DNA of 64,000 bases from Micromonospora peucetia (GCF_900091625.1 NZ_FMIC01000002.1:5456001-5520000), one strand, 5' to 3'. Shown: positions 1-8,898, numbered from the stretch's first letter. Numbers and translations are program-made. The notes: generated by a model not told the origin, from the letters alone.

Positions 1-576
1 CAGATCCATCCGGGCGGGTCGCTGGTCAGCGAGGGGGAGATCGCCGAAGCCACCGGGGTCTCCCGTACCCCGGTGCGGGAGGCGCTGCTGCGCCTGGAGG
101 CGGAGGGGCTGGTTCGGCTCTATCCCAAACGGGGCGCGTTGATCCGCCCGGTCTCCGCCCGCGAGATCACCGACGTCATCGAGGCACGGCGGCTGGTCGA
201 GCTGCACGCCGCCGAGCAGGTCTGGCCTCGGCGCGCGGCGCTGCGGGGCGACCTCGCCGCCCGGCTGGCCGAGATGCGCGACGCGCACGCCGCCGGCGAC
301 CTGACCGCGCTGATGCAGGCCGACCGGGCGTTCCACGCCACCGTGGTGGACGCGGCCGGCAACGAGATCCTCGCCGAGCTGTACCAGCGACTGCGCGACC
401 GGCAGCTGCGAATGGGGGAGGCCAGCTTCCGGCTCTCGCCCGGCTGGGCCGAGATGGCGCTCACCGAGCACGCCGACCAGCTCGCTGCGCTCGACTCCGA
501 CGACCCCGGGCGCTGGCTCGCCGCCGTCGCCGCGCACATCGACAATGCCGCGGCCGTGCTGCGGGCCCTACGGTGA
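1..576 (+). CDS. GntR/FCD-family transcriptional regulator (5' end cut by window)
   Basis: Reading frame 1 is open from the first base, so the start codon lies outside the window. The visible 191 residues begin inside the winged helix-turn-helix (the segment VSRTPVREALLRLEAEGL is a typical GntR recognition helix), followed by an all-helical FCD ligand-binding domain. Asp108, His112, His157 and His179 (numbered from the window edge) fit the FCD metal-binding set. FCD regulators usually sense small carboxylates. The stop overlaps the GTG of the next gene (GTGA), so the regulator is probably translationally coupled to the MFS transporter and may control uptake of its own effector. The effector cannot be inferred from sequence. 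Confidence 0.9.
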   Translation, partial: QIHPGGSLVSEGEIAEATGVSRTPVREALLRLEAEGLVRLYPKRGALIRPVSAREITDVIEARRLVELHAAEQVWPRRAALRGDLAARLAEMRDAHAAGDLTALMQADRAFHATVVDAAGNEILAELYQRLRDRQLRMGEASFRLSPGWAEMALTEHADQLAALDSDDPGRWLAAVAAHIDNAAAVLRALR

Positions 577-1871
577 CGGTGCTGACCGCGCCGGTCGCCT
601 CGCGCCGGTCGGCAGGCGGGCTCGTCTGGGGCGTGGCCGTGGCCGCGTACGTGGCCGCCATCTTCCACCGCAGCTCGCTCGGTGTCACCGGCGTCGACGC
701 GGCGCACCGTTTCGACGTCAACGCCTCGGCGCTGGCCACCTTCTCCGTCGCCCAGCTCGCCGTGTACGCGGCGATGCAGGTCCCGGTCGGCGTGCTGCTC
801 GACCGGTTCGGATCCCGCCGGCTGCTCATCCTTGGCGGCGTGTTGATGGTCGCCGGTCAGCTCTGCTTCGCCCTCGCCACCGACGTGCCCCTCGCCATCG
901 CCGCCCGGGTGCTGATCGGGCTCGGCGACGCGATGACCTTCATCAGCGTGCTGCGGCTCGTGGCGGTGTGGTTCCCGGGCCGGCGCTACCCGATGATGAC
1001 CCAGCTCACCGGCACGCTCGGCCAGTTCGGGGCGCTCCTCGGCGCCGTGCCGCTGGTGGCGTTGCTGCACTGGGCGGGCTGGACCCCCGCCTTCCTCACC
1101 GCTGCGGCGGTGGGTGCGACCACGCTGCTGATGGTCGTCGTCGCCGTCCGGGACACCCCGGGCGGGCAGGTCCCCACCGGCGCGGCGCCCACTCTCGCCG
1201 ACGTCCGCCGGGAACTCGCCGCCGCGTGGGCCCAGCCGGGCACCCGGCTGGGGCTCTGGACGCATTTCGTCACCCAGTTCTCCGGCGCGGTGTTCGCCCT
1301 GCTCTGGGGGTACCCGTTCCTGGTGCAGGGGCAGGGGCTCAGCCCGACCACAGCGGCGTCACTGCTCACCCTGATGACCGCCGCCATGCTGCTGACCGGG
1401 CCGATGATCGCGCACTTCTGTGCCCGGCACCCGTTCCACCGCTCGGTGCTGGTCTTCGCGATCACCGGCGCCACCGCCGTCGTCTGGGCGGTCGTGCTCG
1501 CCTGGCCGGGACGCGCGCCGGGCTGGCTGCTGGTCACGCTGGTGCTGGTGCTGGCGGTCAACGGCCCGGCCTCCCTCATCGGGTTCGACTACGCGCGTAG
1601 CTTCAACCCGGTCAACCGGATCGGCAGCGCCACCGGCGTCGTCAACGTCGGCGGCTTCGTCGCCTCGATCGTGCTGGTGCTGGCCGTCGGTGTGGTGCTC
1701 GATCTGGCCACTCCCGCAGGTCAGGCCGCCCCGGACCTGACCGCCTTCCGGTGGGCCTTCGCCGTGCAGTACGTCCTGTGGGCACTCGGCGCGGTCCAGG
1801 TGCTGCGCTACCGCAACGCGGCCCGCCGCGAGATCGCCGCGCGTACGCCCGTCGCCGCGACGCCCGCCTGA
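573..1871 (+). CDS. MFS transporter, 12-TM type
   Basis: This 432-residue protein is almost entirely hydrophobic helices with short charged loops. The loop DRFGSRRLL after the second helix is the MFS signature between TM2 and TM3. The start is the GTG overlapping the stop of the upstream GntR gene; the next in-frame start candidates fall inside the first helix region. As partner of a GntR/FCD regulator it most likely carries an organic anion or similar nutrient, but the substrate cannot be read from the sequence. The C-terminal tail after the last helix is short and cytoplasmic-looking (RYRNAARREI). Confidence 0.85.
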   Translation: MTVLTAPVASRRSAGGLVWGVAVAAYVAAIFHRSSLGVTGVDAAHRFDVNASALATFSVAQLAVYAAMQVPVGVLLDRFGSRRLLILGGVLMVAGQLCFALATDVPLAIAARVLIGLGDAMTFISVLRLVAVWFPGRRYPMMTQLTGTLGQFGALLGAVPLVALLHWAGWTPAFLTAAAVGATTLLMVVVAVRDTPGGQVPTGAAPTLADVRRELAAAWAQPGTRLGLWTHFVTQFSGAVFALLWGYPFLVQGQGLSPTTAASLLTLMTAAMLLTGPMIAHFCARHPFHRSVLVFAITGATAVVWAVVLAWPGRAPGWLLVTLVLVLAVNGPASLIGFDYARSFNPVNRIGSATGVVNVGGFVASIVLVLAVGVVLDLATPAGQAAPDLTAFRWAFAVQYVLWALGAVQVLRYRNAARREIAARTPVAATPA

Positions 1872-1975
1872 CCCTGCCGCCACGCCCGCCTGACCACCCG
1901 CGACGCCCGCCCGAACCCGCCGACGGCGGTCCCCGACCCGGCCGCGGTGGAACCCGGCCCGGCCGGCCCGGGAAC

Positions 1976-2395
1976 TCAGCGGCGGTGGCGGCCGTGGGTG
2001 AGGTCGTCCAGCACCAGGGTCAGGCCGGCACCGAGCAGCCAGACGTCCTTGGCCAGGCCGATGCCCTGCTGCGTGGGCCGGAGGCTGCCCGGCTCGCGCA
2101 TCCCCGGTGTCTTGAGGTAGAGCTGCACGAGGCCCGCGCCGAATGCGGCCAGCCCCAGACCGGCCAGCGCCGACGGGACGAACGGTGCGAGCAGCGTGGC
2201 GCCCAGGGCGATCTCGGCCCGGGAGAGCAGCCGGGCGAACCGGTCCGGGTCGAGCTGCCGGAGTTGCGGGACGGCGCCGACGGCCATTCCGTGCACGCCC
2301 TGCGCGGCCTCGCCCTCCAGCGACCGCTTGCCGATCCCCGAGTTGAGGACGAACGCGCCGATACTGACCCGCAGCGGCAGATGGCTGATCTTCAT
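1976..2395 (-). CDS. DoxX-like small membrane protein
   Basis: The protein is about 139 residues from the internal ATG (an alternative ATG lies three codons upstream). It has about four hydrophobic segments and a tail ending GRHRR. The start (MKISHLPLRVSIGAFVLNSG) and the overall pattern resemble the DoxX/SURF4-like family of integral membrane proteins. Members are tied loosely to thiosulfate or redox functions, but no catalytic residues are visible here. It stands alone, converging with the MFS gene and divergent from the mycothiol dehydrogenase gene. Confidence 0.6.
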   Translation of the reverse strand: MKISHLPLRVSIGAFVLNSGIGKRSLEGEAAQGVHGMAVGAVPQLRQLDPDRFARLLSRAEIALGATLLAPFVPSALAGLGLAAFGAGLVQLYLKTPGMREPGSLRPTQQGIGLAKDVWLLGAGLTLVLDDLTHGRHRR

Positions 2396-2496
2396 TTGGC
2401 GCACTCCCGTCCGACCGTCGAACCGTGCCCCCGCCTACCCCTCGCCGCCCGGGATAACCGCCCGCCGGCCCCGGGTCGTCCGCGACGATCGGGGTA

Positions 2497-2502
2497 GGTT
2501 CG
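2497..2502 (+). promoter_or_regulatory. -10-like box TAGGTT upstream of the mycothiol dehydrogenase gene
   Basis: TAGGTT fits the actinobacterial -10 consensus TANNNT and lies about 80 nt upstream of the GTG start. No convincing -35 hexamer is visible. Confidence 0.35.
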
Positions 2503-2582
2503 CCCGAGGAACATGATCGAGGTGCCGTGTCAGCGCACCGACGGACGGCGGCGCGACGCGTCGGCCTGGAGCAGGAGGAACC

Positions 2583-3668
2583 GTGAGCCAGCAGGTCAGG
2601 GGAGTCATCTCCCGCAGCAAGGGCGCGCCGGTCGAGGTGACCACGATCGTGCTGCCGGATCCGGGTCCGGGCGAGGCGATCGTGCGGATCCAGTCCTGCG
2701 GGGTCTGCCACACCGACCTGCACTACCGGGAGGGCGGCATCAACGACGACTACCCGTTCCTGCTCGGGCACGAGGCGGCCGGTGTGGTCGAGCAGGTCGG
2801 GCAGGGGGTGGACGCCGTCGCGCCGGGCGACTTCGTGGTGCTCAACTGGCGGGCTGTCTGCGGGGTGTGCCGGGCCTGCCGCCGGGGCCGGCCGTGGTAC
2901 TGCTTCGCCACCCACAACGCGGCGCAGAAGATGACCCTCACCGACGGCACCGAGCTCACGCCGGCGCTGGGCATCGGCGCCTTCGCGGAGAAGACCCTGG
3001 TCCACGCCGGTCAGTGCACCAAGGTCGACCCGGCGGCCCGGCCCGCCGCCGTCGGGCTGCTCGGCTGCGGCGTGATGGCCGGTCTCGGCGCCGCCATGAA
3101 CACCGGCGGGGTCACCCGGGGTGACTCGGTGGCCGTGATCGGCTGTGGCGGTGTCGGCGACGCGGCCGTCGCCGGCGCCGCGCTGGCCGGCGCGACGACG
3201 ATCATCGCGGTGGACACCGACCCCCGCAAGCTCGACTGGGCGCGCAAGTTCGGCGCCACCCACACGGTCAACGCCAGGCAGGACGACCCGGTCGAGGCGA
3301 TCCGCGCCGCCACCGGCGGCTTCGGCGCCGACGTGGTGATCGACGCGGTCGGCCGCCCCGAAACCTGGAAGCAGGCCTTCTACGCCCGCGACCTGGCCGG
3401 CACCGTCGTGCTGGTCGGCGTGCCGACCCCGGAGATGACCGTCGACGTGCCGCTGCTCGACGTCTTCGGCCGCGGCGGCTCGCTGAAGTCGAGCTGGTAC
3501 GGCGACTGCCTGCCCAGCCGGGACTTCCCGATGCTCACCGAGCTCTACCTGCAGGGCCGGCTCGACCTCGACGCCTTCGTCACCGAGGAGATCGCCCTGG
3601 ACCAGGTCGAGGAGGCGTTCGCCCGGATGCACCGCGGCGACGTGCTGCGTTCGGTGGTGGTCCTGTGA
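2583..3668 (+). CDS. mscR: S-(hydroxymethyl)mycothiol dehydrogenase
   Basis: This zinc-dependent medium-chain dehydrogenase has 361 residues. The catalytic zinc ligands are Cys39 (SCGVCH) and His63 (GHE). The structural zinc lobe is Cys93, Cys96, Cys99 and Cys107. A Rossmann motif ([12 protein letters not shown]) lies near residue 180. The family oxidises the spontaneous adduct of formaldehyde and mycothiol with NAD, giving S-formylmycothiol and then formate; the substrate cannot be proved from motifs alone. The GTG start follows AGGAGG by 4 nt. The next gene, an MBL hydrolase, overlaps by GTGA, the arrangement seen for this enzyme in other actinobacteria. The formate produced could feed the formate dehydrogenase encoded 16 kb away. 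Confidence 0.88.
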   Translation: MSQQVRGVISRSKGAPVEVTTIVLPDPGPGEAIVRIQSCGVCHTDLHYREGGINDDYPFLLGHEAAGVVEQVGQGVDAVAPGDFVVLNWRAVCGVCRACRRGRPWYCFATHNAAQKMTLTDGTELTPALGIGAFAEKTLVHAGQCTKVDPAARPAAVGLLGCGVMAGLGAAMNTGGVTRGDSVAVIGCGGVGDAAVAGAALAGATTIIAVDTDPRKLDWARKFGATHTVNARQDDPVEAIRAATGGFGADVVIDAVGRPETWKQAFYARDLAGTVVLVGVPTPEMTVDVPLLDVFGRGGSLKSSWYGDCLPSRDFPMLTELYLQGRLDLDAFVTEEIALDQVEEAFARMHRGDVLRSVVVL

Positions 3669-4297
3669 CGGCGGCCCGGGTCGACCACGCCGTCACCTCC
3701 GGCACGTTCTCCCTCGACGGCCAGACCTTCGAGGTGGACAACAACGTGTGGGTGATCGGCGACGACGCCGAGTGCGTCGTCGTCGACGCCCCGCACGACG
3801 TCGAGGCGATCCTGGCCACTGTCGGCGACCGGCGGGTCCGGGCGATTCTCGCCACCCACGCGCACGACGACCACGTCCGGGTGGCCCCGGAGTTGGCCCG
3901 GGCCACCGGCGCGCCGGTGCTGCTGCACCCCGCTGACCGGGTGCTGTGGGACATGGTGCACCCCGACGAGGCACCGGGCGGGGAGCTGCGCGACGGGCAG
4001 ACCGTCGAGGTGGCCGGCACCACGCTGACCGTGTTGCACACGCCCGGCCACAGCCCCGGCGCGTGCAGCTTCCACGCGCCGCAGCTCGGCGTGGTGTTCA
4101 CCGGCGACACCCTCTTCGCCGGCGGGCCGGGGGCGACGGGACGCTCGTACAGCGACTTCGGCACGATCGTCGCCTCGATCCGGGACCGGCTGCTCACCCT
4201 CCCGCCGGAGACGGTCGTGCACACCGGGCACGGGGAGAGCAGCACGGTGGGCGCGGAGGCTCCCCACCTCGACGAGTGGCTGGCCCGCGGGCACTGA
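3665..4297 (+). CDS. Metallo-beta-lactamase-fold hydrolase
   Basis: This 210-residue MBL-fold protein has the metal motif THAHDDH at residues 64-70, a downstream His in HTPGHSPG and the Asp of FTGDTLFAG. The GTG start overlaps the stop of mscR, so the two are cotranslated. In actinobacteria an MBL protein of this size accompanies the mycothiol-dependent formaldehyde dehydrogenase. A plausible role, inferred from context and the glyoxalase-II-like fold, is hydrolysis of S-formylmycothiol to formate and mycothiol. That assignment is not proven by the sequence. Confidence 0.85.
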   Translation: MTAARVDHAVTSGTFSLDGQTFEVDNNVWVIGDDAECVVVDAPHDVEAILATVGDRRVRAILATHAHDDHVRVAPELARATGAPVLLHPADRVLWDMVHPDEAPGGELRDGQTVEVAGTTLTVLHTPGHSPGACSFHAPQLGVVFTGDTLFAGGPGATGRSYSDFGTIVASIRDRLLTLPPETVVHTGHGESSTVGAEAPHLDEWLARGH

Positions 4298-4353
4298 CCC
4301 GTACCCGCAGCCGCGCGGTGCCCCGGACCGGTCAACGTCGGTCCGGGGCACGG

Positions 4354-5298
4354 TCAGGCCTGGCGCCGCACGTACAGCCGGATGGTCGTTCCGGCGGCCG
4401 TGCTGTGCACGCGGACCAGGTCGCACAGCGCCTGGACGATCACCAGCCCACGGCCACCGATGCCGTCCGTGGCCGGGGCCAGCCGCCCGGCCAGCGGGTC
4501 GGCCAGCCAGCCGTCGTCCTGGATCTCGCAGACCAGGTGCTCGGCGGTGTGCCACACGCGCAGCACCCCGCTGCCGGCGGCGTGCGCGACGCTGTTCGCC
4601 GCCAGTTCGGTCACCGCGATCCGCAGGTCGGCCAGCCGGTCCTCGTCCAGCCCCACGGCCTGGCCGTGCCCGGTCACGAACCGGCGCACGGCCGGCAGAC
4701 TGTCGAACCGGTAGGCCAGCGCCGAAACCGGCTCAGTCGGGGTCGACAGGGGCGTGTTGTAGCGGGCGACCACCTCCGCCGGGGCGTACTGCGCGCTCGG
4801 GCGTCGCCCGGCGTCGTCGACGAGGACCGGGTGCGTGGCGCACGCGTCGGCCAGCACGTCGGCGTCGAGCCGCCCGGCGTCGTACGGGCAGAGGATGGTC
4901 GCGTCGCGGCCGGCGAACGCCATGTTGATCAGCGCCTCGTGCTGGGCGCACGCCGGATACTCCGTCGCGCTGCGCCCGGCCCAGATCGGCTCGCCGATGA
5001 TCCGCACCCGGCGGCCGGCGTGCTGCTCGATGAACGCCTGCAGCACCCAGGGGATGATCCGGCCCGGGTTCCGGCCGGCCTGCGTCATGTCGGCCCAGCG
5101 CACCGCGTCCGTGGGACCGACCGTGGCGCGGACCAGCCGCAGGTTGGCACCGGGCATCGCGACCAGCACGGGCTCCCCGGCGGCGAGCCCGCCGGTGACG
5201 AACGGCACGGTACCCGCGAGCAGGCCGTCCGGATCGCGGTAGAAGAGCCCCTCGTGTACGAAGGAGTCAGCCGTCTCCGCGTGTCGCACCCCGGTCAT
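4354..5298 (-). CDS. MEDS-domain plus HATPase (anti-sigma-type kinase) regulator
   Basis: The 314-residue protein has two parts. Residues about 15-170 resemble the MEDS (DcmR-like sensory) domain, seen in LFYRDPDGLLAG and the later LCPYDAGRLDADVLADA. Residues about 185-310 are an RsbW-like HATPase with the N-box AVTELAANSVAHA and the G-box GIGGRGLVIVQ. Such proteins in actinomycetes are thought to be switch kinases in partner-swapping sigma-factor control. The start overlaps the stop of a small upstream ORF (ATGA). No sigma factor or STAS antagonist gene lies next to it. Confidence 0.8.
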   Translation of the reverse strand: MTGVRHAETADSFVHEGLFYRDPDGLLAGTVPFVTGGLAAGEPVLVAMPGANLRLVRATVGPTDAVRWADMTQAGRNPGRIIPWVLQAFIEQHAGRRVRIIGEPIWAGRSATEYPACAQHEALINMAFAGRDATILCPYDAGRLDADVLADACATHPVLVDDAGRRPSAQYAPAEVVARYNTPLSTPTEPVSALAYRFDSLPAVRRFVTGHGQAVGLDEDRLADLRIAVTELAANSVAHAAGSGVLRVWHTAEHLVCEIQDDGWLADPLAGRLAPATDGIGGRGLVIVQALCDLVRVHSTAAGTTIRLYVRRQA

Positions 5299-5420
5299 GC
5301 CGGCTCTCCCATGGTGCCGGAGAACCCGGTGCCGCGCACCAGGTCGCCTGGACGACGCACCATCCGGCAGCGGACGTGGTCTCCCAGCGCCACCTGCGCG
5401 ACCACGGCACCACCAGTCAT
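5295..5420 (-). CDS. Small ORF coupled to the MEDS-kinase gene (41 aa)
   Basis: A 41-codon ORF (MTGGAVVAQVALGDHVRCRM...) ends in a TGA that overlaps the ATG of the MEDS/HATPase gene. The overlap and direction support real translation, but the product has no domain I recognise. It could be a small partner protein or just a translation-coupling leader. A longer in-frame version starting near 5501 is possible. Confidence 0.4.
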   Translation of the reverse strand: MTGGAVVAQVALGDHVRCRMVRRPGDLVRGTGFSGTMGEPA

Positions 5421-5554
5421 TCGTCGTCTTTCACTTGGCGTCTGACTGTAGTCGCCGGTCCCGACGCCGGCCCACCGGCCGCCCATGGCCATGATGCCCA
5501 CTGTCGCCGAAAACGGAATGCGTCCCGGCCTGTGCCTGGGGGAGATTCGTCGCT

Positions 5555-6679
5555 GTGCGACCCGCTACCGAACCTGCCGCCGTACCCGCGGCGCAGGCAC
5601 TCACCCCCGCCCAGCACGCCGCCCTCGCGCACGTCCGCGCGACGGCGCTGCGCGACCGTCCCGCCGCCCTGGCCGCCATCGCCCGGGCGTTCGCCGGCTC
5701 GGGCGTCACCCACCGACCGGAGCGGCTGATCGCGGCGGTCGGCCGGCACGGCCGGCTCACCCTCAACTTCCACCCCGACCGGCTGCTCGCCGACGGGCGT
5801 ACGGTCGTCGACGCCCTCGCCGCCGAGGGCGTCTACCGCAGCCAGTTCGAGACCGGCATCTCCAACGGCGGGCTGACCGCCTTTCCCGGCGGCGACCGGG
5901 ACCGCTGGGAGAAGGTGCTCTTCGGCGGCGCCTACCAGACACCCGGCGTACGCCCCGGCGACCGGCCGAAGTACGGCGGCCTGAACCTGCTCGACCATCC
6001 GGACGGTGCCTGCCCCCGGTTCGGCTCCTGCCACCTGCGGCTGCGTCCGCAGGTGCTCGCACGGGCGACGTTCTGCTTCGGCGACAGCCATCTCGGCCCC
6101 AGGGACACCGGCACCGTCGACGTCTTCGAGCCGGTGCTGGCGGCGCTGCTGGCCGCGACCGACGGCACCGGGGTCAGCCTCGGCGTGCCGGGCGACGTCG
6201 TGGCCCTGGCCCGGACGTTGCTGCGTCGCCGTGCGGACACCGTGTGGGCACCCGGCGCGGCGGGTCGCGCGCTCGACGACTACATCGAGGCGCAGGTGCA
6301 CGGCGAGCTGAGCCTCGCCCGGGACGTGGAGGCGATGGTCGTCGACCCGTCCTTCCGGGGCACGGGGTCCGGGGCGACGCTCGTCGCACTCGCCCGCCGG
6401 CACGGCTTCGCCCTGCGCTGGCACGCCGGGTTCACGCTTCCCGTCGACCGGATCGACGCCGAGTTCCGGGGGCCGGACATCCCGCCGCTGGCCGCCCGGG
6501 TGCACGCCGAGTTCGCCCGGCCGGGCGAACCGGTCGACGCCGCCCTGATCGGCCGTGCGGCGGTCTCGGTGGTCACCGAACCGTCCCGCTGGGCCGACCG
6601 TGGGCCGACGGCGGTCACCCTCCAGCACCTCAAGCAGCTCTGGCACGTCCTGGTCCGGTTCGGCGCTCCGCACGCCTGA
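5555..6679 (+). CDS. DUF3626 family protein
   Basis: This 374-residue soluble protein has conserved-looking blocks: LNFHPDR near residue 72, VYRSQFETGISNGGLTA near residue 95, KYGGLNLL and GSCHLRLRP. I recall these as hallmarks of DUF3626, a family of unknown function seen across bacteria. The many His/Asp/Arg residues in those blocks suggest an enzyme, but no reaction is known to me. The GTG start is preceded by GGGGGAG about 10 nt upstream. It is monocistronic, between a minus-strand regulator gene and a secreted-protein gene. Confidence 0.65.
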   Translation: MRPATEPAAVPAAQALTPAQHAALAHVRATALRDRPAALAAIARAFAGSGVTHRPERLIAAVGRHGRLTLNFHPDRLLADGRTVVDALAAEGVYRSQFETGISNGGLTAFPGGDRDRWEKVLFGGAYQTPGVRPGDRPKYGGLNLLDHPDGACPRFGSCHLRLRPQVLARATFCFGDSHLGPRDTGTVDVFEPVLAALLAATDGTGVSLGVPGDVVALARTLLRRRADTVWAPGAAGRALDDYIEAQVHGELSLARDVEAMVVDPSFRGTGSGATLVALARRHGFALRWHAGFTLPVDRIDAEFRGPDIPPLAARVHAEFARPGEPVDAALIGRAAVSVVTEPSRWADRGPTAVTLQHLKQLWHVLVRFGAPHA

Positions 6680-6771
6680 ACGACCGGACCGGCGGGACTG
6701 GGGCTTCCGGGGTGCCGCGTCCCGACCGTCGAGTGACCTGGGTCGCAGCCCGCCGGGACCGGGTCATATCC

Positions 6772-6797
6772 GGAATGACCGACAGGTCAGGCTGGTT
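6772..6797 (+). promoter_or_regulatory. ECF-like promoter GGAAT-N17-GGTT before the first lysozyme-like gene
   Basis: GGAAT is followed after exactly 17 nt by GGTT, about 105 nt upstream of the GTG. The same spacing is seen in both paralogous genes at 8.3 and 17.8 kb. Their boxes are GGAAT and CGTT, so this is probably a weaker member of the same promoter class. Confidence 0.4.
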
Positions 6798-6900
6798 GTG
6801 TCCCCCGTATCGCCGGAACCGAAACCCCGTCCGGCGCGGCAGTTTCCCCCGAGGAGTGCTCATCCAGGGAGCGCTTCGCCTGACCGAAAGGGCAACCATC

Positions 6901-7608
6901 GTGAAGTACGACTTCACTCGATGGCTCCCGGCCATCGCGAAGGACTCGAAGGACCCGAAACGCAAGATCGCGCTGAGCGTGGTGGGTGTCGCCGCCCTCG
7001 GTGGCCTCGCCTTGGCACCGACGGCCGTCGCCGCCCCGGTCACGACCACACCCCACGAGGGTGCCGTGGCGGCGATCGAGCAGGCCACCGGCATGGGCAG
7101 GCCAGGAGCAGCCGAGGAGTCGGCCCTGACGACGGGTGGCACCACCACCAAGCCGGCCGCCGACAAGCCCAGTCGCGAGGAGCTCATCCCGCACGGCGTG
7201 CAGGGCGCCCAGTCGCGCGTTCCGCTCGACGACGCGCAGCTCGCCAACGCCAAGGCCATCATCCAGGAGGCCAAGGACACCGGCGTGGGTGAGCGGGGTG
7301 CCGTCATCGGCATCGCCACCTCGCTACAGGAGTCGAAGCTCTACAACCTCGGCCACCTGGGCGCGTACAACGACCACGACTCGCAGGGCCTGTTCCAGCA
7401 GCGCCCGTCGTCGGGTTGGGGTTCGCCCGACGAGATCACCGACCCCGAGTACGCCTCGCAGGCGTTCTTCCAGGCGCTCAAGAACGTGGGCGGCTGGCAG
7501 AACCTGCCGCTGACCTCCGCCGCGCAGACGGTGCAGGTCTCGGCCTACCCGTTCGCGTACGCGCAGTGGGAGGAGCAGGCGGCGGACGTCGTCTCCCAGC
7601 TCTGGTGA
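6901..7608 (+). CDS. Secreted lysozyme-like (lytic transglycosylase-like) protein, paralog 1
   Basis: The 235-residue product has a basic N-terminus, a hydrophobic signal segment (residues about 20-40, likely cut near AVAAP), a low-complexity Thr/Ala stretch and a C-terminal domain. That domain begins PHGVQGAQSRV and contains LQESKL, SQGLFQQRPSSGWG and SAYPFAYAQWE. The Glu of LQESKL is the natural candidate for the catalytic acid of a lysozyme-like fold. It is exported to the wall and probably acts on peptidoglycan. About two-thirds of the domain matches the two shorter paralogs. The GTG start lies after GAAAGGGCAACC. Substrate specificity is unknown. Confidence 0.7.
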   Translation: MKYDFTRWLPAIAKDSKDPKRKIALSVVGVAALGGLALAPTAVAAPVTTTPHEGAVAAIEQATGMGRPGAAEESALTTGGTTTKPAADKPSREELIPHGVQGAQSRVPLDDAQLANAKAIIQEAKDTGVGERGAVIGIATSLQESKLYNLGHLGAYNDHDSQGLFQQRPSSGWGSPDEITDPEYASQAFFQALKNVGGWQNLPLTSAAQTVQVSAYPFAYAQWEEQAADVVSQLW

Positions 7609-7625
7609 CACCCGCGTGACGCCGT

Positions 7626-7696
7626 CCGGCCGGTCCTCACCAGGGGCCGGCCGGGCTGCGTCACGCCCGCCGGCCGGTCCCACCGGGGCCGGCCGG
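7626..7696 (+). terminator. Tandem GC-rich hairpins after lysozyme-like paralog 1
   Basis: Two successive inverted repeats built on CCGGCC/GGCCGG (about 7626-7653 and 7670-7696) follow the stop codon within 20-90 nt. They lack a T tract, as is common for actinobacterial intrinsic-like terminators. Confidence 0.4.
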
Positions 7697-7758
7697 TTAC
7701 CGCCGGCTGTGTCCAAACCAGGTGCCCCCATCCCGCCCGCACCCGACCCACCCCTACG

Positions 7759-7808
7759 AGATCTTGGTACGAATACGCCCCTCCAAAGGCCGTCTCGTAC
7801 CAAGATCT
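7759..7808. repeat. 50-bp palindromic element, copy A
   Basis: A perfect 14-bp inverted repeat (AGATCTTGGTACGA and its complement) flanks a 22-nt GC-rich centre containing CGCCCCTCC. A related 50-bp element of identical length is at 17303-17352. It lies about 190 bp upstream of the first promoter box in both places. Confidence 0.75.
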
Positions 7809-7951
7809 AGCCCGCTCACCTGCGTGTCCGTGTGCGCCTGTTGTTCGGTTCGTCGTGGTTGTCCCGGTGCGGTGTCGGCCCAGCGGGTGGCATCGGGCCT
7901 CGGGTGGGGCGGGTGACCGTTTCGGGGTGTGACCGGGGGCATCGTGGGGGC

Positions 7952-7980
7952 GGAATCGTGGCCGGCCCGGGGCCGTTACA
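7952..7980 (+). promoter_or_regulatory. Promoter P1 of lysozyme-like paralog 2 (GGAAT-N17-CGTTACA)
   Basis: GGAAT at 7952-7956, a 17-nt spacer, then CGTTACA. This fits ECF-type (sigma-E-like) recognition, GGAAC-N16/17-CGTT. The element is conserved in the duplicate at 17494. Confidence 0.55.
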
Positions 7981-8066
7981 CCATGCGTACGACCGAGTAA
8001 GGGCGCGCCGCAGGTTGGTGTGGGCGCTGGACGTGGGTGACTGCCACGGCGTCTGTGCCGGGCCCC

Positions 8067-8095
8067 GGAATGATGGCGGGCCGCCGGTCGTTACA
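8067..8095 (+). promoter_or_regulatory. Promoter P2 of lysozyme-like paralog 2 (GGAAT-N17-CGTTACA)
   Basis: A second GGAAT, 17-nt spacer and CGTTACA lie 115 bp after P1. Transcription from here would give a leader of roughly 190 nt. The same tandem arrangement is at 17580 in the duplicate. Confidence 0.55.
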
Positions 8096-8175
8096 CATGG
8101 TCCCGGCCGGTGTGAGGGCATCCCCCGCCCCGTCCGAGAGCCCCTCTCCGACCCACACGGTCGGCCTGATCTTTC

Positions 8176-8289
8176 CTTCGGCGAGACGCCGGAGATCCCC
8201 AGTTTGTTGAGCGCCGGACGGTGCTTGCATCCCGCACGAGCCGATCCCCCTCGGGTGTGTGGGTGCCAACCCCCGAATGGAGCGTCCTC
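8176..8289 (+). promoter_or_regulatory. Conserved 5' leader of lysozyme-like paralog 2
   Basis: About 110 nt before the ATG are nearly identical to the leader at about 17709-17828. Conserved blocks include AGTTTGTTGAGCGCCGGACG, GGTGCTTGCATCC and GGTGCCAACCCCCGAATGG, while sequence nearer the promoters has diverged. Conservation of a non-coding leader suggests a structured RNA or binding site. I do not recognise a known riboswitch class in it. Confidence 0.4.
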
Positions 8290-8877
8290 ATGAACTCGTT
8301 CATTCGTAACAGTGTTCTTGGTATCGCCGGTCTCGCGTTCGCTGGTGGTGTGGCTGCTGGCCCGCTGACCGACACCCCTACCCCCGTCGACGCCGCGCCG
8401 GTCGCGGCGGTGCAGGCTGACAAGCCGGCCGTCGACACCGGCAAGCTGATCCCGCATGGTGTGCAGGGCGCGCAGTCGCGGATCGACCTGTCGGACGAGC
8501 AGGTCGCCAACACGAAGGCGATCATCGCGGCGACGAAGAAGGCCGGCATGGACGAGCGGGCCGCCGTGGTGTCGATCGCGACGGCGTTGCAGGAGTCGAA
8601 GCTGGAGAACCTGGGTCATCTGGGTGACCGTAACGACCACGACTCGCAGGGTCTGTTCCAGCAGCGTCCGTCCTCGGGTTGGGGCACGGTCGAGCAGATC
8701 ACCGACCCGGAGTACTCGACGACGGCGTTCCTGAAGGGTCTGAAGCAGGTCGACGGCTGGCAGGACATGCCGCTGACCAAGGCCGCCCAGACCGTGCAGG
8801 TGTCGGCCTACCCCGACCACTACGCGCAGTGGGAGCAGCAGGCCGCCGACCTCGTCGCCAAGCACTGGAACAGCTGA
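8290..8877 (+). CDS. Secreted lysozyme-like (lytic transglycosylase-like) protein, paralog 2
   Basis: The 195-residue protein has a signal segment at residues about 6-26 (SVLGIAGLAFAGGVAAG), a short linker and a ~130-residue catalytic-looking domain. The domain carries LQESKLENLGH, NDHDSQGLFQQRPSSGWG and YPDHYAQWE. It is almost identical to paralog 3 (17829) and clearly related to paralog 1 (6901). The ATG is preceded by GGAG at a spacing of 8 nt. It is probably exported and acts on the cell wall; the tandem ECF-like promoters suggest envelope-stress control (inference). A strong hairpin terminator follows 21 nt after the stop. Confidence 0.75.
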   Translation: MNSFIRNSVLGIAGLAFAGGVAAGPLTDTPTPVDAAPVAAVQADKPAVDTGKLIPHGVQGAQSRIDLSDEQVANTKAIIAATKKAGMDERAAVVSIATALQESKLENLGHLGDRNDHDSQGLFQQRPSSGWGTVEQITDPEYSTTAFLKGLKQVDGWQDMPLTKAAQTVQVSAYPDHYAQWEQQAADLVAKHWNS

Positions 8878-8898
8878 CAGCAGCAGATGAACAACCTC

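Noticed and set aside
1359..3632. 757-codon minus-strand ORF across 1.4-3.6 kb
   Set aside because: It overlaps MFS, DoxX-like and mscR genes that have clear motifs; its own translation has no domain and is low complexity.
8090..8290. Possible c-di-AMP (ydaO-type) riboswitch in the lysozyme-like gene leaders
   Set aside because: Considered because wall-lytic genes in actinobacteria often have one, but I cannot find the conserved core blocks; kept only as an unassigned conserved leader.
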